A DNA stretch of 64,000 nucleotides from Paraeggerthella hongkongensis (GCF_003340345.1 NZ_PPTQ01000003.1:62001-126000); one strand, 5' to 3'. Positions 42,902 to 51,644 are shown, numbered from the stretch's first letter. Numbers and translations: made by a program. The notes: generated from the sequence alone by a model not told the origin.

Positions 42902-44368
42902 ATGAGAAGCGACGCGTTCAAAACAAAGAATTCAACTCCAGGGGCTTCTTCGGCGGAGGATTTTTCTATCTTTCCCAAATTCGATCGAGGCATTATGTTC
43001 GATAGCCTGGGGCTTTCATGCTACATAGCGTGGAGCTTCGTTTTTTGGAACGGTTCGATTCTGTTCGGCGATTTACGGCACGAAGTCCCTGTTGGCGAAG
43101 CTCAGATTCTGCAAAGTCTGTTGACGGCTGCGGCTGCGCTTTTACTGGTGCTGCTGGCGCGCAAAATTGCTCCTTTGCGCCGCCGGCGCGTGCTGCTTGC
43201 TCTACTCGCGGTGATTTCGAGCCTGGCTATCGTACTTGCTGCTTTTGCTGGCTTCGGCAAAGCTCCGATGGGTTGGATGCTGGTTGCGTTCGCTTTGAGC
43301 GGTGTCGGAAGCACGCTACGCTTGGGTTGGGAAGAGCGCTTGAGCATGCAAGGAGTACACCGAACGGCCGTGTGCGCGGGGACGGCTTACCTTTTCGGTT
43401 TTCTGCTGTTCGCGTTTGTCTCTTTGCTGCCTGAATGGCCTGCGTTGGTTGCTTCTGCGCTGCTGCCGTTCGGCGCATACGTTTTGCTGATGGTCGCCGA
43501 TCGAACCGGGTCTTTGAAGGACTCCGCCGAGATGGACGTTTCGTTCGACTGCCAGGACGTTCGGAGTTTTCGGGCACGTGCGTCCTCCATCCCCTGGAAG
43601 CTGATGGCGGCCATTTCCCTAGCATTTTTCAGCTACGGCGCCACCAGGGTGAACGGCATCATGGGCGGCTTCGAGGCGGCTGCCGTGTTCCATGGCGCTT
43701 TGGCGGGTGCGCCTGCGCTGGCTTCGTTCGCGGCGATCGTGCTTGCGTACTTCTTCTATCGGAAAAACGCCATGCTGGCTTTTTATCTGGCGTTTCCCCT
43801 GATGGCGCTGGCTTCGCTGCTGCCTGCCTCGCTTGATCCGTTCGGCGGTGGCACCACGTTTTGCGTAGCGCTTGTGGGGGCGGAGCTTGTCAAGTACCTG
43901 GTGTGGTTCCTGCTTGTCGACTCCTTTTTCAAAGACGGGTTGGCGGCGTTGTTGTGCTTGGCCCTTATGCGCTTCGTGCAATGGACGGGAAGCTGCTTGG
44001 GCCAAGTTGCGGCGGACGTGCTTCCTACGCCGGAGTCCGTCTCCATTGCCGTTTTGCTGTCGCTTATGGTTGCGCTGCTGATCATCATGGGATCGCCCGC
44101 GTCGTTTAAGGGCGTTACGGTTGCCGAAGATGCCGCCAGCGTTTTGGAGCGGCGAGTTGCCCAGGTTGCCGCGCGATGCAAGCTGTCTCCGCGCGAGCAG
44201 GAGGTTCTTGCTATCTGGGCGACCGGCCATACTGGTGCGTACATAGAGAAGCGCCTGTTTATCTCAAAGAATACGGTCAAGACCCATCTCAATCATATCT
44301 ACGCGAAAACGAATACGTCCAATCGCGAAGAACTATTGCAGCTTTTGGAGTCCGTCGACGTGAGATAA
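42902..44368 (+). CDS. Membrane LuxR-family regulator (copy 5)
   Basis: A hydrophobic multi-helix half (starting LGLSCYIAWSFVFWNGSILF) is followed by a LuxR helix-turn-helix (LSPREQEVLAIWATG, KNTVKTHLNHIYAK, ending REELLQLLESV). Unlike most other copies it lies downstream of, and on the same strand as, its putative target, the FMN/FAD reductase. The start is uncertain: GTG 42869, ATG 42902 and ATG 42989 are in frame, and none has a strong ribosome site. It is more diverged from the other copies. The 217 bases after it hold no gene. Confidence 0.82.
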   Translation: MRSDAFKTKNSTPGASSAEDFSIFPKFDRGIMFDSLGLSCYIAWSFVFWNGSILFGDLRHEVPVGEAQILQSLLTAAAALLLVLLARKIAPLRRRRVLLALLAVISSLAIVLAAFAGFGKAPMGWMLVAFALSGVGSTLRLGWEERLSMQGVHRTAVCAGTAYLFGFLLFAFVSLLPEWPALVASALLPFGAYVLLMVADRTGSLKDSAEMDVSFDCQDVRSFRARASSIPWKLMAAISLAFFSYGATRVNGIMGGFEAAAVFHGALAGAPALASFAAIVLAYFFYRKNAMLAFYLAFPLMALASLLPASLDPFGGGTTFCVALVGAELVKYLVWFLLVDSFFKDGLAALLCLALMRFVQWTGSCLGQVAADVLPTPESVSIAVLLSLMVALLIIMGSPASFKGVTVAEDAASVLERRVAQVAARCKLSPREQEVLAIWATGHTGAYIEKRLFISKNTVKTHLNHIYAKTNTSNREELLQLLESVDVR

Positions 44369-44585
44369 GCGACGAACCCGATCGGTGTCGAGGCGTGGCT
44401 GGAAAAGCGGCGACGCATCACGTGATCGAATGTTCTCTGCTTTGGTTGCGAAACTCGATTTTGCGGCCGAAGCCTCCGCTGTGTCGAATTGCCATCGATG
44501 CGAGCGGGCGCATGTCGATGACGGTTGAGCAGCGGATGGCAACCGTTGCACCTGGCGATCCGTCGAAGCTTGTGACGGCTTGACC

Positions 44586-44660
44586 TTATTTCTCCCGGTT
44601 GCTTTCTTGTTCCAGCAGGTCGATCAATTCTTGTTGCGAATGCACGTTGGCCTTGCGGTA
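44586..44660 (-). pseudogene. Remnant of a membrane-LuxR regulator (C-terminal fragment)
   Basis: On the minus strand the last 24 codons before a TAA read YRKANVHSQQELIDL and LLEQESNREK, a clear match to the end of the LuxR domain of copy 6 (YRKLDVHKQQELIDLVEG). Nothing upstream in that frame continues the domain: the EFR1 gene ends 17 bases before the homology starts. This is the tail of a regulator whose body has been lost or replaced. Confidence 0.7.
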
Positions 44661-44677
44661 GGGCGGAGGCTTCCGTT

Positions 44678-45460
44678 CTACCAGAACAGTTGCGGCTCTT
44701 TTCGTTCGAGGCACTTCGATTCCAGCATGGCTATCAGCCGGTCGGTGGGTTCGCTCGAGAAGTACTTCGCGTCCTCGGGGCAGCTCTTGACGCAGGCGCG
44801 GCAGTGAAGGCACCCGGCGTCTACGAGCGCAGGATCGTCCTCGTCGATGATGCCAAGCGGGCAGCATGCGACGCATACGCCGCAATTCGTGCATGCGTCC
44901 GTGGTGATCGGGCGCACGTCGGCGCCGGGCTTGAGCTCCCGGTACGGGCGGTTGCCTTCGATGGTGGGCGCGGGCACGCTGCGCGACTGTGCCAGGCGCG
45001 CTCCCATCTGCGTGCCGAAACGCTGCGCGACGGCGATGTCGGCACTGTCGGGGCGTCCGGTTCCCACACGGGCTGTGAGCGAGTGCTCGCCGATGAACGC
45101 GCCTGCGGCCACCACGTTGAACCCCCGTTCGCTCAGCAGGTCGGCGGCTTCCAGAAGGGCGTCGTCGAAGTGGCGGTTGCCGTACAACCCTACGATCACG
45201 GCGGGCGTGCCGTGGCCTTCCAAGTGTGCGAACTCGTCGCGCAATAGCACGGGTACGCGCCCGGCGTATACGGGGAACCCGAATACAAGCACGTCGTCGG
45301 CATTGCACGAAACGTCGGTCGGGCGCTGGCGGGGCAGCGTGAGGTCCGTGGTCTCGATCATGGCCGAGAGCGGTGCCGATAGCGCGCTTGCCACCTCTCG
45401 CACGATGGCTTTGGTAGTGTGCGTGGGGCTGAAATACACGGCGCGTACGATCGATGGCAT
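44678..45460 (-). CDS. EFR1-type flavodoxin/ferredoxin fusion
   Basis: The 260-residue protein has an N-terminal flavodoxin-like fold (YFSPTHTTKAIVREVA near 8-23, with FGFPVYAGRVP further on) and two C-terminal [4Fe-4S] motifs (CTNCGVCVACCPLG, CLHCRACVKSCP). This matches the EFR1-type proteins that move electrons between reductants and flavoenzymes. The ATG at 45460 follows AGAGAGGAG; the earlier in-frame ATG at 45595 lacks a site. It ends beside a LuxR fragment. The gene is divergent from the cyclophilin gene. Confidence 0.87.
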   Translation of the reverse strand: MPSIVRAVYFSPTHTTKAIVREVASALSAPLSAMIETTDLTLPRQRPTDVSCNADDVLVFGFPVYAGRVPVLLRDEFAHLEGHGTPAVIVGLYGNRHFDDALLEAADLLSERGFNVVAAGAFIGEHSLTARVGTGRPDSADIAVAQRFGTQMGARLAQSRSVPAPTIEGNRPYRELKPGADVRPITTDACTNCGVCVACCPLGIIDEDDPALVDAGCLHCRACVKSCPEDAKYFSSEPTDRLIAMLESKCLERKEPQLFW

Positions 45461-45636
45461 AGCGGCTCCTCTCTTTTCGGAGCTTTCGATGATACTCCTT
45501 TTCGCCTCTGCATGTGACCGGGCACGTCTCCCGCCTTGTTCTTCGGCAAAATACGATGCTCCATCTGATGCGGTGAAATGGGGCGTAGGTATCATGGAGC
45601 TTGCACTTGATTCAAGCGATACTAGGAGGAACCGAT

Positions 45637-46347
45637 ATGGGACGAATCGTCTTGCCTGTATACACCCCGCACTATCTTCCCAATGGCAACGAGGTTGCAG
45701 TTATAGAGACTTCGCGCGGCACGATTCGCGTTGAGCTTGCCGGCAAAGACGTTCCCGTGACGACGGGCAACTTCATAGAGCTTGCGGCACGCGGATTCTA
45801 TGAGAACTTGAAGTTTCACGCGCACAAACCCGGCTCTGTGGTTCTGGGCGGGTGCCCTACCACGCGAACGCTTGGTCCGGCTCAGGTGGATTCTGCAGCG
45901 CGCGGCTTGATCCGCGGCATTCATCCCGGCACCGGAGATGCTCGCTACACTATCGTCGACGAATGGGAAACGAACCCGAACAACAAGCATGTGCTAGGAA
46001 GCCTGTGCTTCGCTCATAAGTCCGAGCCAAATTCAGGTAGCTGCCAGTTCTACTTCTCGTTGTCCGAGCAGCCGGAATTCGACGATAAGTTCACCGTGTT
46101 CGGGCAGACCGTCGAAGGGTTGGACGTGGTCGAGCAGCTGACCATCGGCGACATCATCAAGAGCATCGTCATCGAAGGCGCCGACGACGATGCGTTGGCA
46201 GAGGCCATTTCCCATGAAACGCCTCGGCCGAAATCGGCTCGAGAAGTGCTTGAAGAGCTGGAGCGTCGACGTGCGGAAAACGAAGCTGCCGCTCAAAGCC
46301 AAGATGTCGTCGAAGCCGACGGTCTTCCCGTGGAGGGTCAGGCGTAA
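45637..46347 (+). CDS. Cyclophilin-type peptidyl-prolyl isomerase
   Basis: The 236-residue protein has a cyclophilin domain at about 15-185 (RVELAGKDVPVTTGNFIEL, then the FYFSL and FTVFGQTVEGLDVV strands that shape the active site), plus a charged C-terminal tail. No export signal is visible, so it is probably cytoplasmic. The motif usually reading FHRVIPGFMIQGGCP is reduced to FHAHKPGSVVLGGCP, so the catalytic Arg position is altered and activity may be low. The ATG at 45637 follows TAGGAGGAA. Confidence 0.87.
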   Translation: MGRIVLPVYTPHYLPNGNEVAVIETSRGTIRVELAGKDVPVTTGNFIELAARGFYENLKFHAHKPGSVVLGGCPTTRTLGPAQVDSAARGLIRGIHPGTGDARYTIVDEWETNPNNKHVLGSLCFAHKSEPNSGSCQFYFSLSEQPEFDDKFTVFGQTVEGLDVVEQLTIGDIIKSIVIEGADDDALAEAISHETPRPKSAREVLEELERRRAENEAAAQSQDVVEADGLPVEGQA

Positions 46348-46375
46348 ACTCGCTTGAGTATTGTCGGGGCAAGCG

Positions 46376-46430
46376 AAGCGGCGGGGCGGGACAGGAGGAT
46401 CGTCGATCTTTCCGTCCCGCCCCGCCGCTT
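46376..46430. terminator. Bidirectional terminator
   Basis: Seventeen perfect base pairs (46376-46392 with 46414-46430, AAGCGGCGGGGCGGGAC and its complement) lie between the convergent cyclophilin and LuxR genes, with TTTCT following on the plus strand. It would serve both transcripts. Confidence 0.85.
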
Positions 46431-46439
46431 TCTGGTTCG

Positions 46440-48080
46440 TCAGCCGATCTCGTAGCCTTCTACCAGGTCAATGAGTTCTTGCTGCTTGTGCACGTCGAGT
46501 TTGCGGTAGATGTTCTCGATGTGCGTGCGCGCCGTACCCTTCGCTATCTGCAGATCGCGCGCGATGATGGACAGCGTTCGTCCGTAGGCCAGCAGCACGA
46601 TGACCTCGCTTTCGCGGGGCGTCAGGCCGAAGTCCTGCGCTACGGCGGCGCAGCGCGATTCCAGGCGGCCGGAAACCTCTGCTTCGGCGGATTTCTCAGC
46701 GTTGTCCGGACGCGGGCTTTCAGGCTCCCTGTCCTTGCGTCCCGAGCGCATCGTGCCGGAAAGCTGCGTGATCACGCCTTCAGGCAGCACCATGAACGCC
46801 ACGATCACCAGGCACAGCGTTGCCAACATGGCCACCGCGGTGATCTGAACGCTGCCGTCGGCAACAAGCGGATTGAGAACGCCTCCCGCCAGGTTCCCCA
46901 GCGCCATGCCAACGAACATGAACGCTACGCCCAGGCCGAAAATATGCAGGGCGTTCTCGTTCTTGCGGCGCGATACGTCGGCGAACAGGATCCAGGCAAG
47001 GATATCGAAAAACTCGTATCCTATGTTGATCAACAGGATGGACGCAGCGGCATGCGTGTCGACAAATAGCGCGATGGCTACGAAGCCCGCCACCATGATG
47101 GGCAGAGACAGTCGATAGGTGAGCGAGGGGTCGAACTTGTCCTTGAGCTTGGCCACGATTCCCAAGAACACCACGCCAACCACGATGATCGCGAATATGG
47201 CGCTGCCGCCTATGAACGCGAACGGATCGTCTTGCCGGGGCGCGGCGTCGAACAGACGGCAGAGAAACGAGAACGTCATGATGGAGAACATGAGCTTGCC
47301 AACGCCCAGGCCCATCTGATGCCGCTCGCTGCTGCTGCCTGCGGTTTCGCACGGTTCGACAGGCGCGTCGGGCGTGGGTTCTCCATGGGGCTTGCCCGCG
47401 CTTTCAACAAGGGTTCGCCAGGAGCAGCCCGTTCGGTTCGCCTCGAACATCAGAAGGCCGAACGAAAGCAGCGGAATCACGGCGAATCCGACGAAGCTGG
47501 TGTTGTCGGTGGACATGGCCGTTACCAGTGCCGTCACGATCGCTGCAGCCGGCGATGCCAACGCGGCGAATCGCGTGGGATGCCCGGCGAAGCGATCGCC
47601 CCAGAGCACTTGCAGGGGGCCTGCTCCAAGTCCGCCCGCCACGAAACCCAAAGCGATGAGCGCTTCGTTGTCGATCCAGATGGCAAGGGGGATCAGCAGC
47701 CCGCTCGCCAGCAGTGCAAACGGGGTTATTCGAAACATTCCGACGCGAACGGCGCTCTCGTGCTTTCCCTGTCGGTTCACCGCGAACGAAACGATGAGCG
47801 CGCTCAAGGCTCCGAACACCAGATACATCCAGTGCAGCGAAGCGGTTGCGCCCGCAACCAAAGGTGCTCCCAGGCAGAAAATGATCCACGCGCGGCAGAG
47901 GCCGAATCCGATGATGGTAACAAGGTAGTCAAGGGTAAGGGCGTCCTTCGCCGCTTCTGCGGCATCAAGGCCGCCTTCCGATTGCCGCAACGTCCGGCCG
48001 GCTTCTTGTTGCGACGGCTTCGCTGTATCGCAAGCGTCTGCGACGCGGCGATCGTCTTCGCGTTTCGTGCGGTGCGGCAT
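46440..48080 (-). CDS. Membrane LuxR-family regulator (copy 6)
   Basis: The 546-residue protein has a basic N-terminus, a multi-helix membrane domain (from LTLDYLVTIIGFGLCRAWIIFCLGA), a linker and a LuxR helix-turn-helix (LTPRESEVIVLLAYG, KGTARTHIENIYRK, ending QELIDLVEGY). The ATG follows GGGGAGAG. It is divergent from the flavoprotein/cytochrome operon, with a perfect 13-base palindrome in between, so that operon is its likely target. The remnant at 44586 most resembles this copy. Confidence 0.86.
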   Translation of the reverse strand: MPHRTKREDDRRVADACDTAKPSQQEAGRTLRQSEGGLDAAEAAKDALTLDYLVTIIGFGLCRAWIIFCLGAPLVAGATASLHWMYLVFGALSALIVSFAVNRQGKHESAVRVGMFRITPFALLASGLLIPLAIWIDNEALIALGFVAGGLGAGPLQVLWGDRFAGHPTRFAALASPAAAIVTALVTAMSTDNTSFVGFAVIPLLSFGLLMFEANRTGCSWRTLVESAGKPHGEPTPDAPVEPCETAGSSSERHQMGLGVGKLMFSIMTFSFLCRLFDAAPRQDDPFAFIGGSAIFAIIVVGVVFLGIVAKLKDKFDPSLTYRLSLPIMVAGFVAIALFVDTHAAASILLINIGYEFFDILAWILFADVSRRKNENALHIFGLGVAFMFVGMALGNLAGGVLNPLVADGSVQITAVAMLATLCLVIVAFMVLPEGVITQLSGTMRSGRKDREPESPRPDNAEKSAEAEVSGRLESRCAAVAQDFGLTPRESEVIVLLAYGRTLSIIARDLQIAKGTARTHIENIYRKLDVHKQQELIDLVEGYEIG

Positions 48081-48196
48081 ATAGTCTCTCCCCGGTGGTT
48101 ATCGCCACGGGCGCGGCAGTACGTCCGCGTCCCTCTCCCGTGTGCATGAGCGTGCGTGAAAATGATAGCACTCATCATACGTAATTGTACCCCGCG

Positions 48197-48225
48197 AGCC
48201 TATCGGATTGACAATCCGATAGGCT
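48197..48225. promoter_or_regulatory. Candidate operator upstream of the flavoprotein/cytochrome operon
   Basis: A perfect palindrome has two 13-base arms (AGCCTATCGGATT and AATCCGATAGGCT) around GAC, in the 297-base divergent region. It lies 152 bases before the flavoprotein start and 117 bases from the LuxR start. It could also be a short terminator-like hairpin, but there is no T tract and no gene ends here. Confidence 0.6.
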
Positions 48226-48377
48226 GCTGACCTGCAAAATCCTATTCATCATCGGAAGGCACGCGCAAAATCCGACAGCCCATCAGATGCGCGAGGGGGC
48301 CATCCCTCGGTACGGTTTGGCGAGTAAGGACGGGTGCTCAAACGGAGGGGCCCGTTCCACCGAGAAGGAGGAACAGT

Positions 48378-50039
48378 ATGAGCAATGGCATGGAGGGCGG
48401 AGTTTCCCGTCGTTCGTTCCTGAAGGGCGCTGGCGTTGCCGCTGCCGCCGTGGCGGGTTCCGCTGCGCTGGCCGGTTGCGCTTCGGGTTCTACGGGCGCG
48501 GCAGCGGGCGACTGGATGCCCAAGAATTGGGATTACGAGTGCGACCTTCTGGTCATCGGCTACGGCGGAGCGGGCATGTGGGCTTCGCTCATCGGCGCTG
48601 ACGAGTGCGGCCAGGAAGTCATCGTGCTGGAGAAGGCTCCCGAGCGCGGCGGCGGAAACAGCTCCATCAACAACGGCGAATGGACCATCGTCGAGGAGAG
48701 CGAGAAGGATCGCTTCAAGAAGTACATCAAGTCCTTCACGCACGGCAAGACCCCTGAGCCGATGATCGACGCTTGGGTCAACGAGTGCGCTCGCAACACC
48801 GAGTACGCCGACAAGTACGGCATGACCTACGAAGTGACCGAGGTTGCGCTGGCCGGCGCCATTCCCGAGTACTACTTCCTGGACGACAACGCCTACGAGG
48901 GCTCCTGCAAGCTGTCCTCCGTCGACGGCTTCGGCATGCTGTCCTTCCATGAGCTCGACGCCAAGCGCGAAGAGTTGGGCGTGCAGCTGTTCTTCGACTG
49001 CCATGACGAGCGTCTCATCCAGAACCCTGAGACCAAGGAGATCGTCGGCGCGTACACGATGATCGGCAACGAGGAGAAGACGGTCAAAGCTCGCAAGGGC
49101 GTTATCCTCACGCTGGGCGGCTTCGAGTTCAACGAGGAGCTGAAGAACGAGTACCTGAAGTGCTACCCCTTCAAGTTCGAGGGTTGGCAGTACAACACCG
49201 GCGACGGCATCAAGATGGTCGAGGACGTGGGAGCGAAGCTGTGGCACATGGACATGGTCATCTCCATGTACTCCATGTGGACGCGCGACCCGGAGAACGA
49301 CTTCTCCATCCTGTACTTCATGCCCGGCTTCAGCTACTTCAACGTGAACCGTCTGGGCAAGCGCTTCGTGGACGACACGGCCATGGGCTCGCCGCACAAC
49401 GGCTGGCACACGCTGCTGCACTTCGACGATGCCATCGACGACTACGATCGCATCCCCACGTGGTGCATCTTCGACCAGAGCTGCTTCGACGCTGGCAAGC
49501 TGTCCACCAGCCAGGGCGACTTCTTCGAGTGCGGTAACTTCGCCTCCGACCTGCCCGATTCCGTGCGCGCATGGGACGGCTGGAGCCAGGACAACAAGGC
49601 CGAGGTGGAAAAGGGCTGGATCATCAAGGCCGACACCATCGAGGAGCTTGGCAAGAAGATCAAGGAATTCGACCACTGGATGGATGTCGATACCCTGAAG
49701 GCCACGTTCGAGGAGTACCAGGGCTTCTGCGAGGCCGGCAAGGATGCGCGCTTCGATCGCGCGGCGAAGAGCCTCGTGGCCCTGGACGGCGGCCCGTATT
49801 ACGCCATCTCGGTGTACCCCGGCTCCTGCTCCACGCTGGGCGGCCCCATGAAGAACGAGCATGCCCAGGTGCTGGATCCGCAGCGCAACCCCATCCCGCG
49901 TCTGTACGCGGCGGGCTGCTTCGGCAACTTCCAGGCGCACAGCTACGGCATCACCGGCGGCAACAACGCCGAGAACCAGGTGTGGGGCCGTATCTCCGCT
50001 CGCCATGCTGCTGGTTTGGACGCATGGGACGCGAAGTAG
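48378..50039 (+). CDS. Tat-exported FAD-dependent reductase with atypical active site
   Basis: The 553-residue flavoprotein has a Tat signal with lipobox (SRRSFLKGAG at 10-19, LAGC near 31-34), a GXGXXG-type FAD motif (VIGYGGAGMWAS at about 58-69) and the C-terminal FAD-binding segment ending ITGGNNAENQVWGR. It has no FMN or haem domain. Where fumarate-reductase relatives have GTNRLGS it reads ITGGNNAENQ, so the usual catalytic Arg is not obvious and the substrate is probably not fumarate. The gut-actinobacterial flavoprotein/cytochrome reductases, including cardiac-glycoside reductase Cgr2, share this general plan. The six-haem cytochrome downstream is the probable electron donor. RBS: AAGGAGG, nine bases before the ATG. 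Confidence 0.82.
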   Translation: MSNGMEGGVSRRSFLKGAGVAAAAVAGSAALAGCASGSTGAAAGDWMPKNWDYECDLLVIGYGGAGMWASLIGADECGQEVIVLEKAPERGGGNSSINNGEWTIVEESEKDRFKKYIKSFTHGKTPEPMIDAWVNECARNTEYADKYGMTYEVTEVALAGAIPEYYFLDDNAYEGSCKLSSVDGFGMLSFHELDAKREELGVQLFFDCHDERLIQNPETKEIVGAYTMIGNEEKTVKARKGVILTLGGFEFNEELKNEYLKCYPFKFEGWQYNTGDGIKMVEDVGAKLWHMDMVISMYSMWTRDPENDFSILYFMPGFSYFNVNRLGKRFVDDTAMGSPHNGWHTLLHFDDAIDDYDRIPTWCIFDQSCFDAGKLSTSQGDFFECGNFASDLPDSVRAWDGWSQDNKAEVEKGWIIKADTIEELGKKIKEFDHWMDVDTLKATFEEYQGFCEAGKDARFDRAAKSLVALDGGPYYAISVYPGSCSTLGGPMKNEHAQVLDPQRNPIPRLYAAGCFGNFQAHSYGITGGNNAENQVWGRISARHAAGLDAWDAK

Positions 50040-50099
50040 CATTCCTGTAGCAATCGCGCGGGCGCCGTCCTCCCCGGATGCGCCCGCCGGTTCTTGGTT

Positions 50100-50128
50100 C
50101 GGCCCTGCCGCTTTGCGCGGCGGGGCCG
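50100..50128 (+). other. Intercistronic hairpin between flavoprotein and cytochrome
   Basis: A 12-base-pair stem (50100-50111 with 50117-50128, one G-U) has a five-base loop and no T tract. It may set the ratio of flavoprotein to cytochrome through mRNA processing or stability. Confidence 0.5.
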
Positions 50129-50180
50129 GATGAACGACCGCTCCCTTCGAGGAGCTTTCAAGACGAGATAGGAGTAACGC

Positions 50181-50840
50181 ATGACCGTGCAAGCACACAC
50201 CGCCGACAAGCGTCTTGTCGTGCTCGCTGTCCTCGGCGTCGTCCTCGCGCTGGCGGCCGCTATGTGGTCGCTGGCCGGCTGCGCGCCGCAGGAGGCTTCG
50301 CAGGCCCCCGCGCAATCCGAGGACAAGGACTCCGGCGCGACGGCTATGGACGGACAGCCCGTCAACTGGACCATGGAGTCCGACTGCTCTATGTGCCATA
50401 CGGCTGAGGCCGAGTCCGCTACCGATGCCGCTTGCCCGCAGGGCGCGGCGCACGGGGCTCAGAACGTGACCTGCGTCCAGTGCCATACCGAGCAGGACGT
50501 TCTGAAGACCGAGCATGCCGACGTGAAGTTCGGCGACAAGACGTCCACGAAGGCGACCGTCGTTACGGTCGACCCCGCTACGTGCGAGTCGTGCCACGGC
50601 ACGATGGCCGATGTTGCGGCTAAGACCGCCGATTCCAAGGCATTGACCGACGATAAGGGTACCACCGTGAATCCTCACGATATTCCCGCTGGTCAGAAGC
50701 ATGACGCGAATCCGCCGACGTGCACGAGCTGCCACAACAACCATTCGAAGGCGCTCGAAAAGGACGCAATGAAGTATTGCGCTCAGTGCCACCATCGCGG
50801 CACGTTCGAGTGCGGCACCTGCCACGAGCTGCGCGAGTAG
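50181..50840 (+). CDS. Six-haem c-type cytochrome lipoprotein
   Basis: The 219-residue protein has a signal segment and lipobox (SLAGC, Cys34) and six CxxCH motifs at about residues 69, 98, 135, 181, 200 and 211. It should be anchored outside the membrane and pass electrons to the flavoprotein encoded 141 bases upstream, in the same orientation. Tetrahaem cytochrome partners are common for this family; six motifs are more than usual, and the two at 200 and 211 lie close together. The source of its electrons (a NapC/NirT- or NapGH-like quinol dehydrogenase) is not encoded in this operon. Confidence 0.88.
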   Translation: MTVQAHTADKRLVVLAVLGVVLALAAAMWSLAGCAPQEASQAPAQSEDKDSGATAMDGQPVNWTMESDCSMCHTAEAESATDAACPQGAAHGAQNVTCVQCHTEQDVLKTEHADVKFGDKTSTKATVVTVDPATCESCHGTMADVAAKTADSKALTDDKGTTVNPHDIPAGQKHDANPPTCTSCHNNHSKALEKDAMKYCAQCHHRGTFECGTCHELRE

Positions 50841-50913
50841 CCGGCGGGGAAGCAACCAAGCATATCCGCTTGTGGACGGCAACCCTCCCTCCCCGTCGCC
50901 CACAAGATAGTCG

Positions 50914-50946
50914 AAGACCCGGCCTCCTCCCTCGGCCGGGTCTTTC
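50914..50946 (+). terminator. Terminator after the cytochrome gene
   Basis: AAGACCCGGCC and GGCCGGGTCTT form an 11-base-pair stem, followed by TTT. It lies 74 bases after the cytochrome stop. Confidence 0.75.
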
Positions 50947-50996
50947 GCGTTGCGCAGGGTTGCTATACTGGTTGGAACAACGACGAAGGGACGGCC

Positions 50997-51644
50997 ATGC
51001 CGGTGTTTCAATACGGGGAAGAAGAAACGGCGTACCTAGCCGCGCGCGACCCGCGGATGGCCGAGGTCATCGCGGCGGTCGGGCATATCGAGCGCGAGGT
51101 TCACCCTGACTTGTTCGCCGCTCTTGTGAACAGCATCGTGGGGCAGCAGATATCGACCAAAGCGCAGGAAACCGTTTGGAACCGCATGCTAGATGCCTTT
51201 GGTACGGTGTCTCCGGAGATCATTGCCTTGCGCTCGGAAGACGAGTTGCAGTCGGTGGGGATCACGTATCGCAAGGCCGGCTACATCAAGAGCGCCGCCG
51301 AGCGCGTGCTGGCTGGCGAGATCGATCTGGAAGAGCTGCACGGCCTGCCTGACGACGAGGTGTGCCGGCGGCTTTCGGAGCTTCCCGGCATCGGCGTGTG
51401 GACGGCGGAGATGCTCATGCTGTTTTCCATGCAGCGCCCCGACATCATGAGCTACGGCGATCTGGCCATTCAGCGCGGTCTGCGCATGGTGCACCACCAT
51501 CGCCGCATCACGCCTCAGCTGTTCGCGAGGTATCGGCGTCGGTATTCTCCGTACGGAAGCGTGGCCAGCTTGTATTTATGGGCCGTAGCCGGAGGCGCGG
51601 TTCCCGGTTTGCGCGATTGGGCTCCGAAGGGGAAGAAGGGGTAG
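50997..51644 (+). CDS. HhH-GPD DNA glycosylase (AlkA-like 3-methyladenine glycosylase)
   Basis: The 215-residue protein has the helix-hairpin-helix (LSELPGIGVWTAEMLML, near 130-146) and the catalytic aspartate in the SYGDLAIQRG motif, with an N-terminal HPDLFAALVNSIVGQQIS stretch typical of AlkA. It removes alkylated bases. The start has AAGGGACGG upstream. The 145-residue N-terminal domain of full-length AlkA is missing, which is common in the short bacterial form. Confidence 0.88.
   Translation: MPVFQYGEEETAYLAARDPRMAEVIAAVGHIEREVHPDLFAALVNSIVGQQISTKAQETVWNRMLDAFGTVSPEIIALRSEDELQSVGITYRKAGYIKSAAERVLAGEIDLEELHGLPDDEVCRRLSELPGIGVWTAEMLMLFSMQRPDIMSYGDLAIQRGLRMVHHHRRITPQLFARYRRRYSPYGSVASLYLWAVAGGAVPGLRDWAPKGKKG

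Noticed and set aside
44369-44585. An extra gene after LuxR copy 5
   Set aside because: Only short frames without ribosome sites or domains are visible, so the stretch is left unannotated.
48249-51011. A 920-codon minus-strand frame over the flavoprotein and cytochrome genes
   Set aside because: Antisense shadow of two well-supported genes with cofactor and haem motifs; its translation has no recognisable features.
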